DNA from: Sanguibacter sp. HDW7
GTDB lineage: Bacteria > Actinomycetota > Actinomycetes > Actinomycetales > Cellulomonadaceae
Assembly (NCBI RefSeq): GCF_011300875.1
Contig: NZ_CP049862.1
Coordinates: 868,001 to 932,000, forward strand
Reading direction: 5' to 3'
Length of the DNA: 64,000 bases
The notes under the pieces are model-generated. The model searched no databases and was not told the origin of the DNA. It saw nothing but the letters and a program-made list of their open reading frames with translations. Position numbers and translations under genes: made by a program. Positions 12,052 through 20,189 of the stretch are shown in pieces; within the stretch, counting starts at the first letter, position 1, and each line of letters begins with the position of its first letter.

Positions 12052-12716
12052 GCGAGCCTCCCGGGGACGGTGGCACGCTCGGCGGTCGGAAGCGGACGCG
12101 TTGACCCGAGCTCGTCGTCGAGGGCGACGACCGCCGTGAGGTGCTGGGTGGTCGCGGGACGTTCGCCGTAGAGCGTGTCGTCGAAGACGCGCGCGGCGCT
12201 GCGGATGCTGGTGCTCGCACCGGGGAACGCGGCACCGAGCTCCGCCGCTGCCTCGTCGGCGGTGCGGCCTGGCATCTCGGTGAGGACGACGCGTTCCTCG
12301 GCCGCACGCACGACGGCACGGAAGCGTTCGACGACGGCGGTCGTGAGGTCTCCGTGGGAGGCCGCTGCGAGGGAGGCGGCACGCATCTGCTCGGACGTCC
12401 GAGAGTCGTCGGCTGCAGCGAGCGCGCCGGGTGCGAGCTGCTTGGCCCGGAGCCGTGCGGGGCCCGCGACCCAGAGCGCGACGCCGACGATGGCGAGGAC
12501 GACCCCGACGACGGCGACGAGCACGACCGGGTTCATCGATCCGGTGGCGTCGAGCAGGCCGGAGATCTTCTCGATGATCCACCCGATGACGCGCTCGACG
12601 AGCGAGGGACCCTCGTGGTACTCGGGCCGGGCCAGCTCGTCCTCGAGCCACCGGCGCGCGGTCGGCGCGTCGGGGTCGACGGGGACGCTCAGGGCGGCCC
12701 AGGCAGCGGCGAGCAC
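12048..12716 (-). CDS. DUF4129 domain-containing membrane protein
   Basis: 222 residues. GTG 12716 starts one base after the stop of the gene before it. One transmembrane helix (NPVVLVAVVGVVLAIVGVALWV, about 62-83) is followed by a helical cytoplasmic DUF4129 region with FRAVVRAAEERVVL and the typical GRTADEAAAELG. DUF4129 proteins accompany MoxR-DUF58 operons and sometimes fuse to transglutaminase domains; no such domain is present here. The tight coupling of the five-gene run (12.7 down to 8.4 kb) supports one functional unit. Confidence 0.85.
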   Translation of the reverse strand: MLAAAWAALSVPVDPDAPTARRWLEDELARPEYHEGPSLVERVIGWIIEKISGLLDATGSMNPVVLVAVVGVVLAIVGVALWVAGPARLRAKQLAPGALAAADDSRTSEQMRAASLAAASHGDLTTAVVERFRAVVRAAEERVVLTEMPGRTADEAAAELGAAFPGASTSIRSAARVFDDTLYGERPATTQHLTAVVALDDELGSTRPLPTAERATVPGRLA

Positions 12717-12717
12717 C

Positions 12718-13962
12718 TCAGCGGGTCTCGCGTGCCGCGGCCGCGGCGAGCTCGACGTCGAGGCCCTCGCGCCGCATGCGGACGTCGATGTAGAGGAGTG
12801 CGAGAAGGGCGCTCATGAACGTGATCGTCACGACGTAGCTGACGATCGTCGTGAGCATCGTGATGCCGGTCATCATGAGTCCGGCGGGGGCGACGACCGC
12901 GAGGAGCCCGGCGACGATCCCCAGGGGGATCGCGACGATCTGCGCGACGATGCTCACGGCGATCTGTGCGAGGAGGTAGATGCCGAAAAGGCGCCAGAAC
13001 CCGCCGCGCGTGAGCCCCCACCCGCGGACGATCGCGGCACCGATCGGCAGCCTTTCGAGGACGATGCACGGCGCGATGAGCATCGTGCGGACGGTGAACC
13101 AGACGAGCGCGACGAAGAGGGCGACGATGAGAAGGACGACGAGCACGCCGAAAGCGAGGCCACCGCCGTCGAGGTCAGAGATTCTCGACAGGGCGAGAAA
13201 GGACGCGGCGATCACCCCGCCGCTGACGATCGTCGCCGCGAGGCCGAGGAAGAACGTCAGCCCGATGAGACGCCAGATCGCGGGACGTGTCGCGGCCCAG
13301 ATCTCGCCGATCGAGGCCTTGCGGCCGAGGACGGAGCGCGAGACGGACACCGTGAGCATGCCGGTCATCACGGGCGTGACGACGAGAGTCATGATCGGGA
13401 GCAGAAGCAGCATCGTGACAAACGAGTCGAGAAACGACTGCGCGTCTGCGAGGTCCTCCGCGGCGAGCTCGTCACCGAAGAGGGAGGCGAGGCCCGAGCC
13501 GAAGACCTGGGGGAAGATCTCTGCGAGGAGCATCTGACCGAGGATCCCGACGACGGCGGCGATCGTCACGACGAGCGTCGTCAGGCCGACCATGACCCGC
13601 GGGTTCGTGCGGATCGCGCCGAACGAGCCGTCGAAGATCTCGCCGAGGCCGAGCGGACGCAGCGGGATGATGCCGGGGCGGAGCGACGGCGGCGGACCCG
13701 AGAAGCCCTGCGGCGCACCGTAGCCGGGGCCGGCCTGGCCGTACTGCGGCTGGCCGTATTGGGGCTGGCCGTATTGCGGCTGGCCGTACTGGGGCTGGCC
13801 GTGTTGCGGCTGGCCGTACTGGGGCTGGCCGGACGGGGGCTGCGTGGCGCCCGTCGGGTCCGGCGGCGGCGCGTACTGGCCGTAGCGCGGTTCGGGCCGC
13901 GCGTCAGTCCCGTTGCCCTCAGCGTCGGGAAGGCCCCAACCGGCCCCGTCTCCACTCGTCAT
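12718..13962 (-). CDS. Polytopic membrane protein with tandem YGQPQ repeats (glycerophosphodiester-phosphodiesterase membrane-domain-like)
   Basis: 414 residues from ATG 13962. The N-terminal 100 residues are Gly/Pro/Gln/Tyr-rich and contain tandem YGQPQ units, then IIPLRPLGLGEIFDGSFGAIRTNPRVM, a motif (in two overlapping pieces) typical of actinobacterial membrane proteins related to the GPDPase membrane region. Six or more hydrophobic segments follow. There is no phosphodiesterase catalytic domain. The low-complexity N-terminus faces the cytoplasm and could mediate protein contacts, as in other YGQ-rich actinobacterial membrane proteins; this is inference. It is the first gene of the DUF4129-DUF4350-MoxR-DUF58 operon and is divergent from mtrA. 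Confidence 0.82.
   Translation of the reverse strand: MTSGDGAGWGLPDAEGNGTDARPEPRYGQYAPPPDPTGATQPPSGQPQYGQPQHGQPQYGQPQYGQPQYGQPQYGQAGPGYGAPQGFSGPPPSLRPGIIPLRPLGLGEIFDGSFGAIRTNPRVMVGLTTLVVTIAAVVGILGQMLLAEIFPQVFGSGLASLFGDELAAEDLADAQSFLDSFVTMLLLLPIMTLVVTPVMTGMLTVSVSRSVLGRKASIGEIWAATRPAIWRLIGLTFFLGLAATIVSGGVIAASFLALSRISDLDGGGLAFGVLVVLLIVALFVALVWFTVRTMLIAPCIVLERLPIGAAIVRGWGLTRGGFWRLFGIYLLAQIAVSIVAQIVAIPLGIVAGLLAVVAPAGLMMTGITMLTTIVSYVVTITFMSALLALLYIDVRMRREGLDVELAAAAARETR
13741..13830. repeat. 15-bp tandem repeat, six units, alternating A/B (30-bp dimer x3)
   Basis: Six 15-base units run end to end, each ending in GGCTGGCC. Units alternate between a TGCGGC and a TGGGGC centre, giving a 30-base higher-order period. 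They encode the YGQPQ units of the membrane protein on the minus strand and are a likely site of copy-number variation. Confidence 0.9.
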
Positions 13963-14100
13963 CAGTGCGATCTCCCAGCCCCGTCACGTGGTGCCCGGCG
14001 ACGCGTCGCCGCACGGACACGCGCCATCGTGCCACGAACCGACCCATCGGCGCAGGGTGGGTCGTGCCACGTGGCCTCGGCAGATGGCAGACTGGCGCGC

Positions 14101-14784
14101 ATGAAGGAACGCGTTCTCGTCGTCGATGACGACACCGCACTGGCGGAGATGATCGGCATCGTCCTGCGCTCGGAGGGGTTCGAGCCGTCGTTCTGCGCCG
14201 ACGGCGACGGCGCCCTCGCGGCCTTCCGAGCGTCGAAGCCCGACGTCGTGCTGCTCGACCTCATGCTGCCCGGCAAGGACGGCAACGAGGTCTGCCGCCT
14301 CATCCGAGCCGAGTCGGGCGTCCCCATCATCATGCTCACGGCGCGCACCGACACGGTCGACGTCGTCCTGGGGCTCGAGGCGGGTGCCGACGACTATGTC
14401 TCCAAGCCGTTCAAGCCCAAGGAGCTCATCGCGCGCATCCGTGCCCGCCTGCGCCGCAACGAGGAGGTCGAGGCCGAGCGGCTGACGATCGGCGACCTCG
14501 AGATCGATGTCACGGGTCACCGTGTCCTGCGCGGCGGCGAGCCGATCTCCCTCACCCCGCTCGAGTTCGACCTGCTCGTGGCGCTCGCGCGCAAGCCGTG
14601 GCAGGTGTTCTCGCGCGAGGTCCTCCTCGAGAAGGTCTGGGGCTACCGCCACGCGGCGGACACGCGCCTCGTCAACGTCCACGTCCAGCGGCTGCGCTCG
14701 AAGATCGAGCACGATCCCGAGCGCCCCGAGATCGTCGTGACGGTCCGTGGTGTGGGCTACCGGGCAGGCGCCGCGGGGGCATGA
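14101..14784 (+). CDS. mtrA: Two-component response regulator MtrA
   Basis: 227 residues, OmpR/PhoB type. The receiver domain (1-118) carries the acidic pair in VVDDDTALAE, the phospho-acceptor Asp53 in VLLDLMLPG, Thr in MLTARTD and Lys in DDYVSKPFKPKEL. The winged-helix DNA-binding domain (about 130-225) ends in RLVNVHVQRLRSKIE and VVTVRGVGYR. MtrA is an essential or near-essential regulator of cell-wall turnover, division and osmotic response in actinobacteria. It overlaps mtrB by ATGA and is followed by lpqB, the conserved order. The 138-base gap to the divergent membrane gene must hold both promoters; I see no clear consensus in it. Confidence 0.97.
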   Translation: MKERVLVVDDDTALAEMIGIVLRSEGFEPSFCADGDGALAAFRASKPDVVLLDLMLPGKDGNEVCRLIRAESGVPIIMLTARTDTVDVVLGLEAGADDYVSKPFKPKELIARIRARLRRNEEVEAERLTIGDLEIDVTGHRVLRGGEPISLTPLEFDLLVALARKPWQVFSREVLLEKVWGYRHAADTRLVNVHVQRLRSKIEHDPERPEIVVTVRGVGYRAGAAGA

Positions 14785-16463
14785 GCGCGGACGGCGTCGT
14801 CGCCGAGGGACCCGCGCTCGCGGGGCCGCTCGGCAGGCTCGCGCGTCGGTGGCGTCGCTCGATCCAGGTCAAGGTCGTCTCGACGGCTCTCGTCGTCGGG
14901 ACCGTCCTGCTCCTCGTGCTCGGCGGCTACCTGTCGGGCTCGATCCGGGACGGTGTGTTCGACCAGCGCCTCGACGAGGTCCTCCTCGACTCGGCGCGGA
15001 CGACGCAGCAGGCACAGCTGACGTTCGACACGTCGACGGCCGCGACGTCGACGCAGGTGCAGCTGCTCCTCAACGACATGCTGCCCAAGCTGCGCTCGAG
15101 CGGCACGAGCTCGCGCGAGGTCGTGCTCCTGCGCACCGAGGCAGCCCAGGTCGCGCCCGGGATCGTCGACATCACGACGGCGCAGGCCCTCATCCCGCTC
15201 ATCAGCGATGCCCTGCGCGCGGCCGTCGTCCGGGGCGACGGCCAGCAGTGGCAGTCGGTCGCCGTGCCGGACGCGACGGGCAGCGGGCCCGGCATCGTCG
15301 TCGGGTCGCTCGTCGAGGTCCCGCTCGCGGGCCCGTTCGAGCTGTACTTCGTGTACTCGCTCGGGGCCGAGCAGGACACGCTCGGGTTCATCCAGGGCGT
15401 GCTGCTCGTCGGCGCCGCGGCGCTCATCGCGATCCTCGTCGTCATCACCTTCGTCTCGACCCGGCAGGTCGTCAGCCCCGTCCAGCGCGCCGCGCTCAGC
15501 GCGGAGCGCCTCGCCGAGGGGCACCTCGGCGAGCGCCTCGCGGTGCGGGGCAGCGACGAGATGGCGACGCTCGGCCGGTCGTTCAACGAGATGGCCGCGA
15601 GCCTCCAGCGTCAGATCGAGCAGATGGAGGCGCTCAGCGCGCTCCAGCGCCGCTTCGTCTCCGACGTCTCCCACGAGCTGCGCACACCGCTCACGACGAT
15701 CCGCATGGCCGCCGAGATGATCAACGACGCGAAGGACGAGTTCAACCCGGTCGTGCGCCGCTCGGCGGAGCTGCTCTCGCTCCAGCTCGACCGCTTCGAG
15801 TCGCTCCTCGCGGACCTTCTCGAGATCTCACGCTTCGACGCGGGCGCCGCGACCCTCGACGCGGAGCACCGCGACGTGCGCGACATCGTCGACCGCGCCG
15901 TCGACAACGCGGTGCCCCTGGCGAGCGCCAAGGGTGTCTTCCTCTCGGTCGACTACGAGGACGCGCCCGCGCGCGCCGACGTCGACCCGGTGCGGCTCGA
16001 GCGCATCGTGCGCAACCTGCTCGTCAATGCGATCGAGCACGCTGAGGAGGGGCCCGTCGAGGTGACGGTCGCCTCGGACGCGCAGGCCGTCGCCGTGCAC
16101 GTGAGAGACTTCGGGGTCGGCATGACGGCTGAGGCCGCCACGCGTGTCTTCGACAGGTTCTGGCGCGCGGACCCCGCGCGTGCCCGGACGACGGGTGGCA
16201 CCGGTCTCGGCCTCGCGATCTCGCTCGAGGACGCGCGCCTGCACGGCGGCTGGCTCGAGGCCTGGGGCCGTCCGGGGGAGGGCGCGGCGTTCCGGCTCAC
16301 GCTGCCGCGGCGCGCCGGCATCCGGCTCGCGACGTCGCCCGTGCCGCTCGTGCCCGAGAGCGCCGAGCCGCGTGACCCCGTGCATCACGACCCGCACAGC
16401 ACGCCGGGCGGGTACGGGGCCGCCTCGGTCCCGGTGCTCGCCGACGACGAGGAGGACGCATGA
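14781..16463 (+). CDS. mtrB: Sensor histidine kinase MtrB
   Basis: 560 residues. A first transmembrane helix (about 31-52), an extracytoplasmic sensor of about 160 residues, a second helix (about 205-230) and a HAMP linker (VVSPVQRAALSAERLAEG) precede the kinase core. The H-box FVSDVSHELRTPL puts the phospho-acceptor at His298; N-box NLLVNAIEHA, G1 DFGVGM and G2 GGTGLGLAIS are intact. The last 45 residues are an acidic, proline-containing tail. MtrB phosphorylates MtrA and localises to the septum in mycobacteria. Start and stop overlap its neighbours, so all three genes are translationally coupled. Confidence 0.97.
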   Translation: MSADGVVAEGPALAGPLGRLARRWRRSIQVKVVSTALVVGTVLLLVLGGYLSGSIRDGVFDQRLDEVLLDSARTTQQAQLTFDTSTAATSTQVQLLLNDMLPKLRSSGTSSREVVLLRTEAAQVAPGIVDITTAQALIPLISDALRAAVVRGDGQQWQSVAVPDATGSGPGIVVGSLVEVPLAGPFELYFVYSLGAEQDTLGFIQGVLLVGAAALIAILVVITFVSTRQVVSPVQRAALSAERLAEGHLGERLAVRGSDEMATLGRSFNEMAASLQRQIEQMEALSALQRRFVSDVSHELRTPLTTIRMAAEMINDAKDEFNPVVRRSAELLSLQLDRFESLLADLLEISRFDAGAATLDAEHRDVRDIVDRAVDNAVPLASAKGVFLSVDYEDAPARADVDPVRLERIVRNLLVNAIEHAEEGPVEVTVASDAQAVAVHVRDFGVGMTAEAATRVFDRFWRADPARARTTGGTGLGLAISLEDARLHGGWLEAWGRPGEGAAFRLTLPRRAGIRLATSPVPLVPESAEPRDPVHHDPHSTPGGYGAASVPVLADDEEDA

Positions 16464-18355
16464 GCGCGACGACGGGGCGCAGGGCCCGCACGGTGGCGGT
16501 GGCGGCGTGCGCGGCCGCCGCGCTCGCGGGCTGCGTGTCGCTGCCGACCTCGGGGCCGGTCTCGCGCGGCGAGGCAGGCGTCGTCGACGACCAGGACCCG
16601 ATCTACCTCATCATCGACGGGCCCGTCGCGGGCGCGTCGCCCGAGCAGATCGTCCGCGGGTTCGTCACGGCGCAGGCCGCGGGAGCGGTCGACCGCTTCG
16701 AGACCGCGCGCACGTTCCTCACCCCGGCGGCGGTCGACGGGTGGGACCCGCGCACGGGCATCACGGTGTTCGCGGGCGATCTGACGTTCGACGCCCCGTC
16801 CGAGATCCCGGCCCCGGGCGCGCCCGGGACGGACCCCGACGACCCGACGCAGACCGACGCCGGCGGCGATGAGACGACCGACCGCGGGTCGGCCACCGAC
16901 GGCGGGTCGCCGGGGACGCGCGGACCTGACACGGGAACGCCCACGGGGGAGACCCCGGAGCCCACGCCGACGCTCGACGTCGCCGCCGCGACGCAGCTCG
17001 CCCTCACCGGGCACGCACGCGTCGCCGCGTCCGTCGACGGGACGGGCCGGCTCACGGAGGCCGACCCCGAGGCCGTCCAGGACGTCCAGGTCGAGCTCGA
17101 GCGCACGGCTGACGGCGAATGGCGGATCTCGGAGGTGCCCGACGGGCTCCTCGTCTCGCAGCCGAACTTCCGCGCGGCCTACGAGGCCACGGCGGTGTAC
17201 TTCGCGACGACGGACCTCGCCTACCTCGTCCCCGAGGTGCGCTGGTTCCCGCGGGAGAACCACGCCTCGTACGCGATCTCCTCGCTCCTCGCCGGGCCGT
17301 CGCCGCTGCTCCGCGACGTCGTCGTCACGGGGGCGCCGGCCGGCACGACGCTGTCGGTCGAGGGCGTGCGGACGGGTGAGGCGGGCCGCGTCGACGTCGA
17401 CCTCAGCCAGCAGGTGCTCGCGGCCGACGAGCCGCAGCGCTCGCTCCTCGCCGCGCAGATCGATGCGACGCTGCGGACGCTCGGGATCGCGGGCGTCAAC
17501 CTCATGGTCGGGGGCGTGCCCCTCACGGGGGCGTCGCCGCTCGCGATCGAGCGAGACCCGTCGCCCGGTGGCGCGCCGGTCGGGCTGCGGACCGCCGACT
17601 CCGTCGTCGTGCGCCTCGAGGGCCGTGAGCTCGTCCCCGTCGAGGGTGTCGCGCCGCTCGAGGGCGTCGACGTCACGGGGCTCGCCGTCTCCGCCGACGG
17701 GGCGACGCTCGTCGCGCGCGACGGGCACAGCCGCATCCTCCGGCTCACGCCGGACGGTGCGCCGCCGACGACGCTCGTCGAGGGCAATCGCCTCGTCGTG
17801 CCGTCGGTCGACCGGACGGGCCGCGTGTGGACGGCCGACCGGACGCACGGCGCATCGCTCATGGTCCTCGCGCCGGGCGACGAGGATCCTGTTCTGCTCG
17901 ACGCGCCGTGGCTCGAGGACACCGAGGTCGTGGCGCTGCGCGTCGCGCGCGACGGGGCGCGCGTCGCGGTCGTCGTCGGCGCGCCCGAGGCGTCACGCGT
18001 GTTCGTCGCAGGGGTCGTGCGGGCCGAGGACGGGACCCCGACCGGCCTGACGACACCGGTGAGCGGCGGGGCGTCGATCACGACCGTGACGGACGTCGAC
18101 TGGGTGGACGAGTCGACTCTCGTCGTGCTCGGTGCGCCGCCCGGGGGGACGCACCTGTCGGCGTACGTCGTGCCGATCGGCGGCACGAGCGAGGCGATGT
18201 CGACCGTCGACGACGTCGTGGGACTCACGTCGGGACGCGGCCGGCGTGCGGTGTACGTCGAGACGTCGTCGGGCGACGTCTTCGGCCGCGGTGCGACGGG
18301 CACGAACTGGACGCCCGTCGTCTCGGGGGTCCGGCGCCTCACCTACCCGGGCTGA
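16460..18355 (+). CDS. lpqB: Lipoprotein LpqB, accessory of MtrAB
   Basis: 631 residues. A lipoprotein signal ends in LAGC, making Cys25 the lipidated residue. The N-terminal domain includes a Ser/Thr/Gly/Asp-rich insertion near 115-170, then a GerMN-type segment (about 260-345, SSLLAGPSPLLRDVV), and the C-terminal half is a propeller-like repeat region. LpqB binds the extracytoplasmic part of MtrB and modulates MtrA phosphorylation in mycobacteria and Streptomyces. ATG 16460 overlaps the mtrB stop by ATGA. The low-complexity insertion is unusually long compared with a minimal LpqB and may be a flexible wall-spanning linker. Confidence 0.95.
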   Translation: MSATTGRRARTVAVAACAAAALAGCVSLPTSGPVSRGEAGVVDDQDPIYLIIDGPVAGASPEQIVRGFVTAQAAGAVDRFETARTFLTPAAVDGWDPRTGITVFAGDLTFDAPSEIPAPGAPGTDPDDPTQTDAGGDETTDRGSATDGGSPGTRGPDTGTPTGETPEPTPTLDVAAATQLALTGHARVAASVDGTGRLTEADPEAVQDVQVELERTADGEWRISEVPDGLLVSQPNFRAAYEATAVYFATTDLAYLVPEVRWFPRENHASYAISSLLAGPSPLLRDVVVTGAPAGTTLSVEGVRTGEAGRVDVDLSQQVLAADEPQRSLLAAQIDATLRTLGIAGVNLMVGGVPLTGASPLAIERDPSPGGAPVGLRTADSVVVRLEGRELVPVEGVAPLEGVDVTGLAVSADGATLVARDGHSRILRLTPDGAPPTTLVEGNRLVVPSVDRTGRVWTADRTHGASLMVLAPGDEDPVLLDAPWLEDTEVVALRVARDGARVAVVVGAPEASRVFVAGVVRAEDGTPTGLTTPVSGGASITTVTDVDWVDESTLVVLGAPPGGTHLSAYVVPIGGTSEAMSTVDDVVGLTSGRGRRAVYVETSSGDVFGRGATGTNWTPVVSGVRRLTYPG

Positions 18356-18410
18356 GCCGCCGACCACAGTCACGTGCGAGGCGCGGGCCGTCCACAGACG
18401 GACGCCGGCC

Positions 18411-19184
18411 GTGGACGTCGCGTCCGAGGCTCTCCGGGTGGACCCTGCCCGGTGGCGCCCCTTGGCACGTCTGGGGGACCTCGTCGTCCCCCTGGCGTGC
18501 GCGGGGTGCGGTGCACGGGGCGTCGTGCTGTGCCCCGGGTGCCGCGCCCTGCTCGGCGACCCGTGGCGGTGCGAGCGCGGGGCGCCGCGCCTCGACCGCA
18601 CCGACGGCCTGCCACCGCTGCCCGTGTGGGCGCTCGCGGCGCTGCGGGGCCCCGTCCACGGGCTCGTCGTCGCGTGGAAGGACGGAGGGCGGCGTGACGT
18701 CGACGCCGCGCTCGCGGCGTCGATGCTTGCCGCGGGGGAGACGCTCGCGGTCGCCCTGAGGGAGGTGACGTGCCGGGTCGACGTCGTCCCGGTGCCGTCC
18801 TCGCCGCGGTCGACGCTCCGGCGCGGCTGCGTGCCCGTCGTCGGGCTTGCCGCAGCTCTCTCGGCCGGCCTGCGGGCGAGCGGTGTGGGCGCGCGGCCCG
18901 ACGCCCGAGTGCTGCGCCGTCGGCTCGGCGTCCGCGACCAGGCGGGGCTGGGGCGCGACGCCCGCGGTCACAACCTCGCGGGGGCACTCGTCGCCCGGCC
19001 GACGGAGTCCGACGTGCCCGTCCTCGTCGTCGACGACGTCCTCACGACCGGAGCGACGCTCGCCGCGGTGCACGACACGCTGGCGCGGGCGGGCAGGAGC
19101 GTGCTCGGGGCGGTCGTCCTCGCGGCGACGCCACTGGCCCCGGGGACTCTCGCGCCCGCTTTCCCGTCGTGTCCAGGGACGTAG
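18411..19184 (+). CDS. ComF-family phosphoribosyltransferase-like protein
   Basis: 257 residues if GTG 18411 is used; GTG 18438 (248 residues) is also possible and neither has a good SD. An N-terminal zinc ribbon (CAGC and CPGC, about residues 28-47) and a C-terminal phosphoribosyltransferase fold with the PRPP-binding loop VLVVDDVLTTGATL identify the ComF family. In naturally competent bacteria ComF helps single-stranded DNA uptake; in actinobacteria its role is not settled, and no com genes are seen here. It lies between lpqB and hpf, its usual position in this group. Confidence 0.88.
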   Translation: MDVASEALRVDPARWRPLARLGDLVVPLACAGCGARGVVLCPGCRALLGDPWRCERGAPRLDRTDGLPPLPVWALAALRGPVHGLVVAWKDGGRRDVDAALAASMLAAGETLAVALREVTCRVDVVPVPSSPRSTLRRGCVPVVGLAAALSAGLRASGVGARPDARVLRRRLGVRDQAGLGRDARGHNLAGALVARPTESDVPVLVVDDVLTTGATLAAVHDTLARAGRSVLGAVVLAATPLAPGTLAPAFPSCPGT

Positions 19185-19211
19185 GGGCTGCGACCACGAC
19201 GCCGGACGGGA

Positions 19212-19217
19212 TAGGCT
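19212..19217 (+). promoter_or_regulatory. Candidate -10 element of hpf
   Basis: TAGGCT preceded by GGGA. A start of transcription about 7 bases downstream gives a leader of about 178 bases before the hpf ATG. Confidence 0.45.
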
Positions 19218-19300
19218 CGTCGTGAGCCAGCCCACCTGGACCTCGCGCCGGACCATCTGTGTCCCGGCGCGGGTGACGGTGGGACGTCAGACGACTCGTC

Positions 19301-19380
19301 AAGGAGGTGATCGGACCTCGAGGCCCAGGAGGCCCACCCCCAGACGACAGTCCGCGAGCGCTCCGGAGGGGAGCGTTCGC
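19301..19380 (+). promoter_or_regulatory. Structured hpf leader: full anti-SD complement plus GGAGG-loop hairpin
   Basis: AAGGAGGTGATC (19301-19312) is complementary to the whole 3' end of 16S rRNA but is followed by no start codon at usable distance. Further down, an 11-bp stem (19354-19364 with 19370-19380, one G.U pair) holds a five-base loop GGAGG. The working SD of hpf (CGGAGG) is separate, at 19391-19396. Structured RNAs upstream of raiA/hpf genes are known in bacteria, and this leader could be an autoregulatory ribosome sensor. Confidence 0.5.
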
Positions 19381-19401
19381 CAGCCCACAACGGAGGCTCA
19401 T

Positions 19402-20019
19402 ATGGAGATCGCGATCGTCGGCCGGCACACCGAGGTGCCCGAGCGTTTCCGCCGACACGTCGAGGACAAGCTCAGCAAGGTCTCGCAGCTCGCGCCGCGC
19501 GCGCAGCGTATCGAGGTCGAGGTCACGGAGGAGAAGAACCCCCGGCTCGCCGACGTGCGGGAGAAGGTCGAGCTCACCGTCCGAGACAAGGGCCCGGTCG
19601 TCCGGGCGGAGGCCGCGGCGGACGACCGCTACGCGGCGCTCGATCTCGCGAGCGCGAAGCTCATGGAGCGTCTCCGTCGCGTCCGTGACCGCCGCAAGGA
19701 CCACCGCGGGAACATGGTCGCCCCGCCCGTCGACGTCCGCCCGTACTCTGAGGAGGCTCCGGCCGAGCCGGAGGCCCCGGCCGCGCCGCTCGCCGCGGGC
19801 GAGAGCTCGGAGTCGATGCTCGGCGACTCGCCGGTCGTCATCCGGCAGAAGGTCCACGCCGCCCGTCCCATGTCGATCGATGACGCGCTCTACGAGATGG
19901 AGCTCGTCGGCCACGACTTCTTCCTCTTCGTCAACTCCGCGACGGGACGACCGTCGGCCGTCTACAACCGCCGCGGCTGGTCGTACGGCGTCATCGAGCT
20001 CGACGTCACCGAGGAGTAG
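19402..20019 (+). CDS. hpf: Long-form ribosome hibernation promoting factor
   Basis: 205 residues from ATG 19402, with CGGAGG 5-6 bases upstream. The N-terminal domain (1 to about 105, MEIAIVGRHTEVPERFRRHV) binds the small ribosomal subunit over the A and P sites. A Glu/Pro/Ala linker (about 118-140) leads to the C-terminal dimerisation domain (VIRQKVHAARPMSIDDALY, VYNRRGWSYGVIEL) that joins 70S into 100S. It acts in stationary phase or stress. An in-frame GTG at 19222 would add 60 basic residues with no family counterpart and is rejected. Regulation probably involves the long leader. Confidence 0.96.
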   Translation: MEIAIVGRHTEVPERFRRHVEDKLSKVSQLAPRAQRIEVEVTEEKNPRLADVREKVELTVRDKGPVVRAEAAADDRYAALDLASAKLMERLRRVRDRRKDHRGNMVAPPVDVRPYSEEAPAEPEAPAAPLAAGESSESMLGDSPVVIRQKVHAARPMSIDDALYEMELVGHDFFLFVNSATGRPSAVYNRRGWSYGVIELDVTEE

Positions 20020-20053
20020 GCCCCCGCGGACGTCCGCGACCGCACAGCACGTC

Positions 20054-20088
20054 GGCGAGGCCCCGGTTCCCAGGACCGGGGCCTCGCC
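20054..20088 (+). terminator. Rho-independent-like terminator of hpf
   Basis: A perfect 14-bp stem (20054-20067 with 20075-20088) with a 7-base loop, 35 bases after the hpf stop. It lacks a U-tract. Confidence 0.8.
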
Positions 20089-20177
20089 CGCGTCGTGCGC
20101 GTGAGGAACGGGCCGGTGGCCGCGACACGTTGCGGCCCTGCGCGGGCGGAGACTGCGGCGATGTCGGTGGCGCGTGG

Positions 20178-20183
20178 TTCGAT
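20178..20183 (+). promoter_or_regulatory. -10-like element for a leaderless glycosylase transcript
   Basis: TTCGAT ends 6 bases before ATG 20190, which lacks an SD. Only the outer T residues and one A match the consensus, so this rests mainly on geometry. Confidence 0.4.
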
Positions 20184-20189
20184 CGGGGC

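Noticed and set aside
13741-13830. CRISPR-like array
   Set aside because: Units are contiguous 15-mers without spacers and encode a protein repeat; no cas genes are present. The same applies to 33116-33250.
19222-19401. In-frame GTG upstream of hpf adding 60 residues
   Set aside because: The extension is basic and without homology, it lies only 4 bases after the -10, and ATG 19402 has a proper SD.
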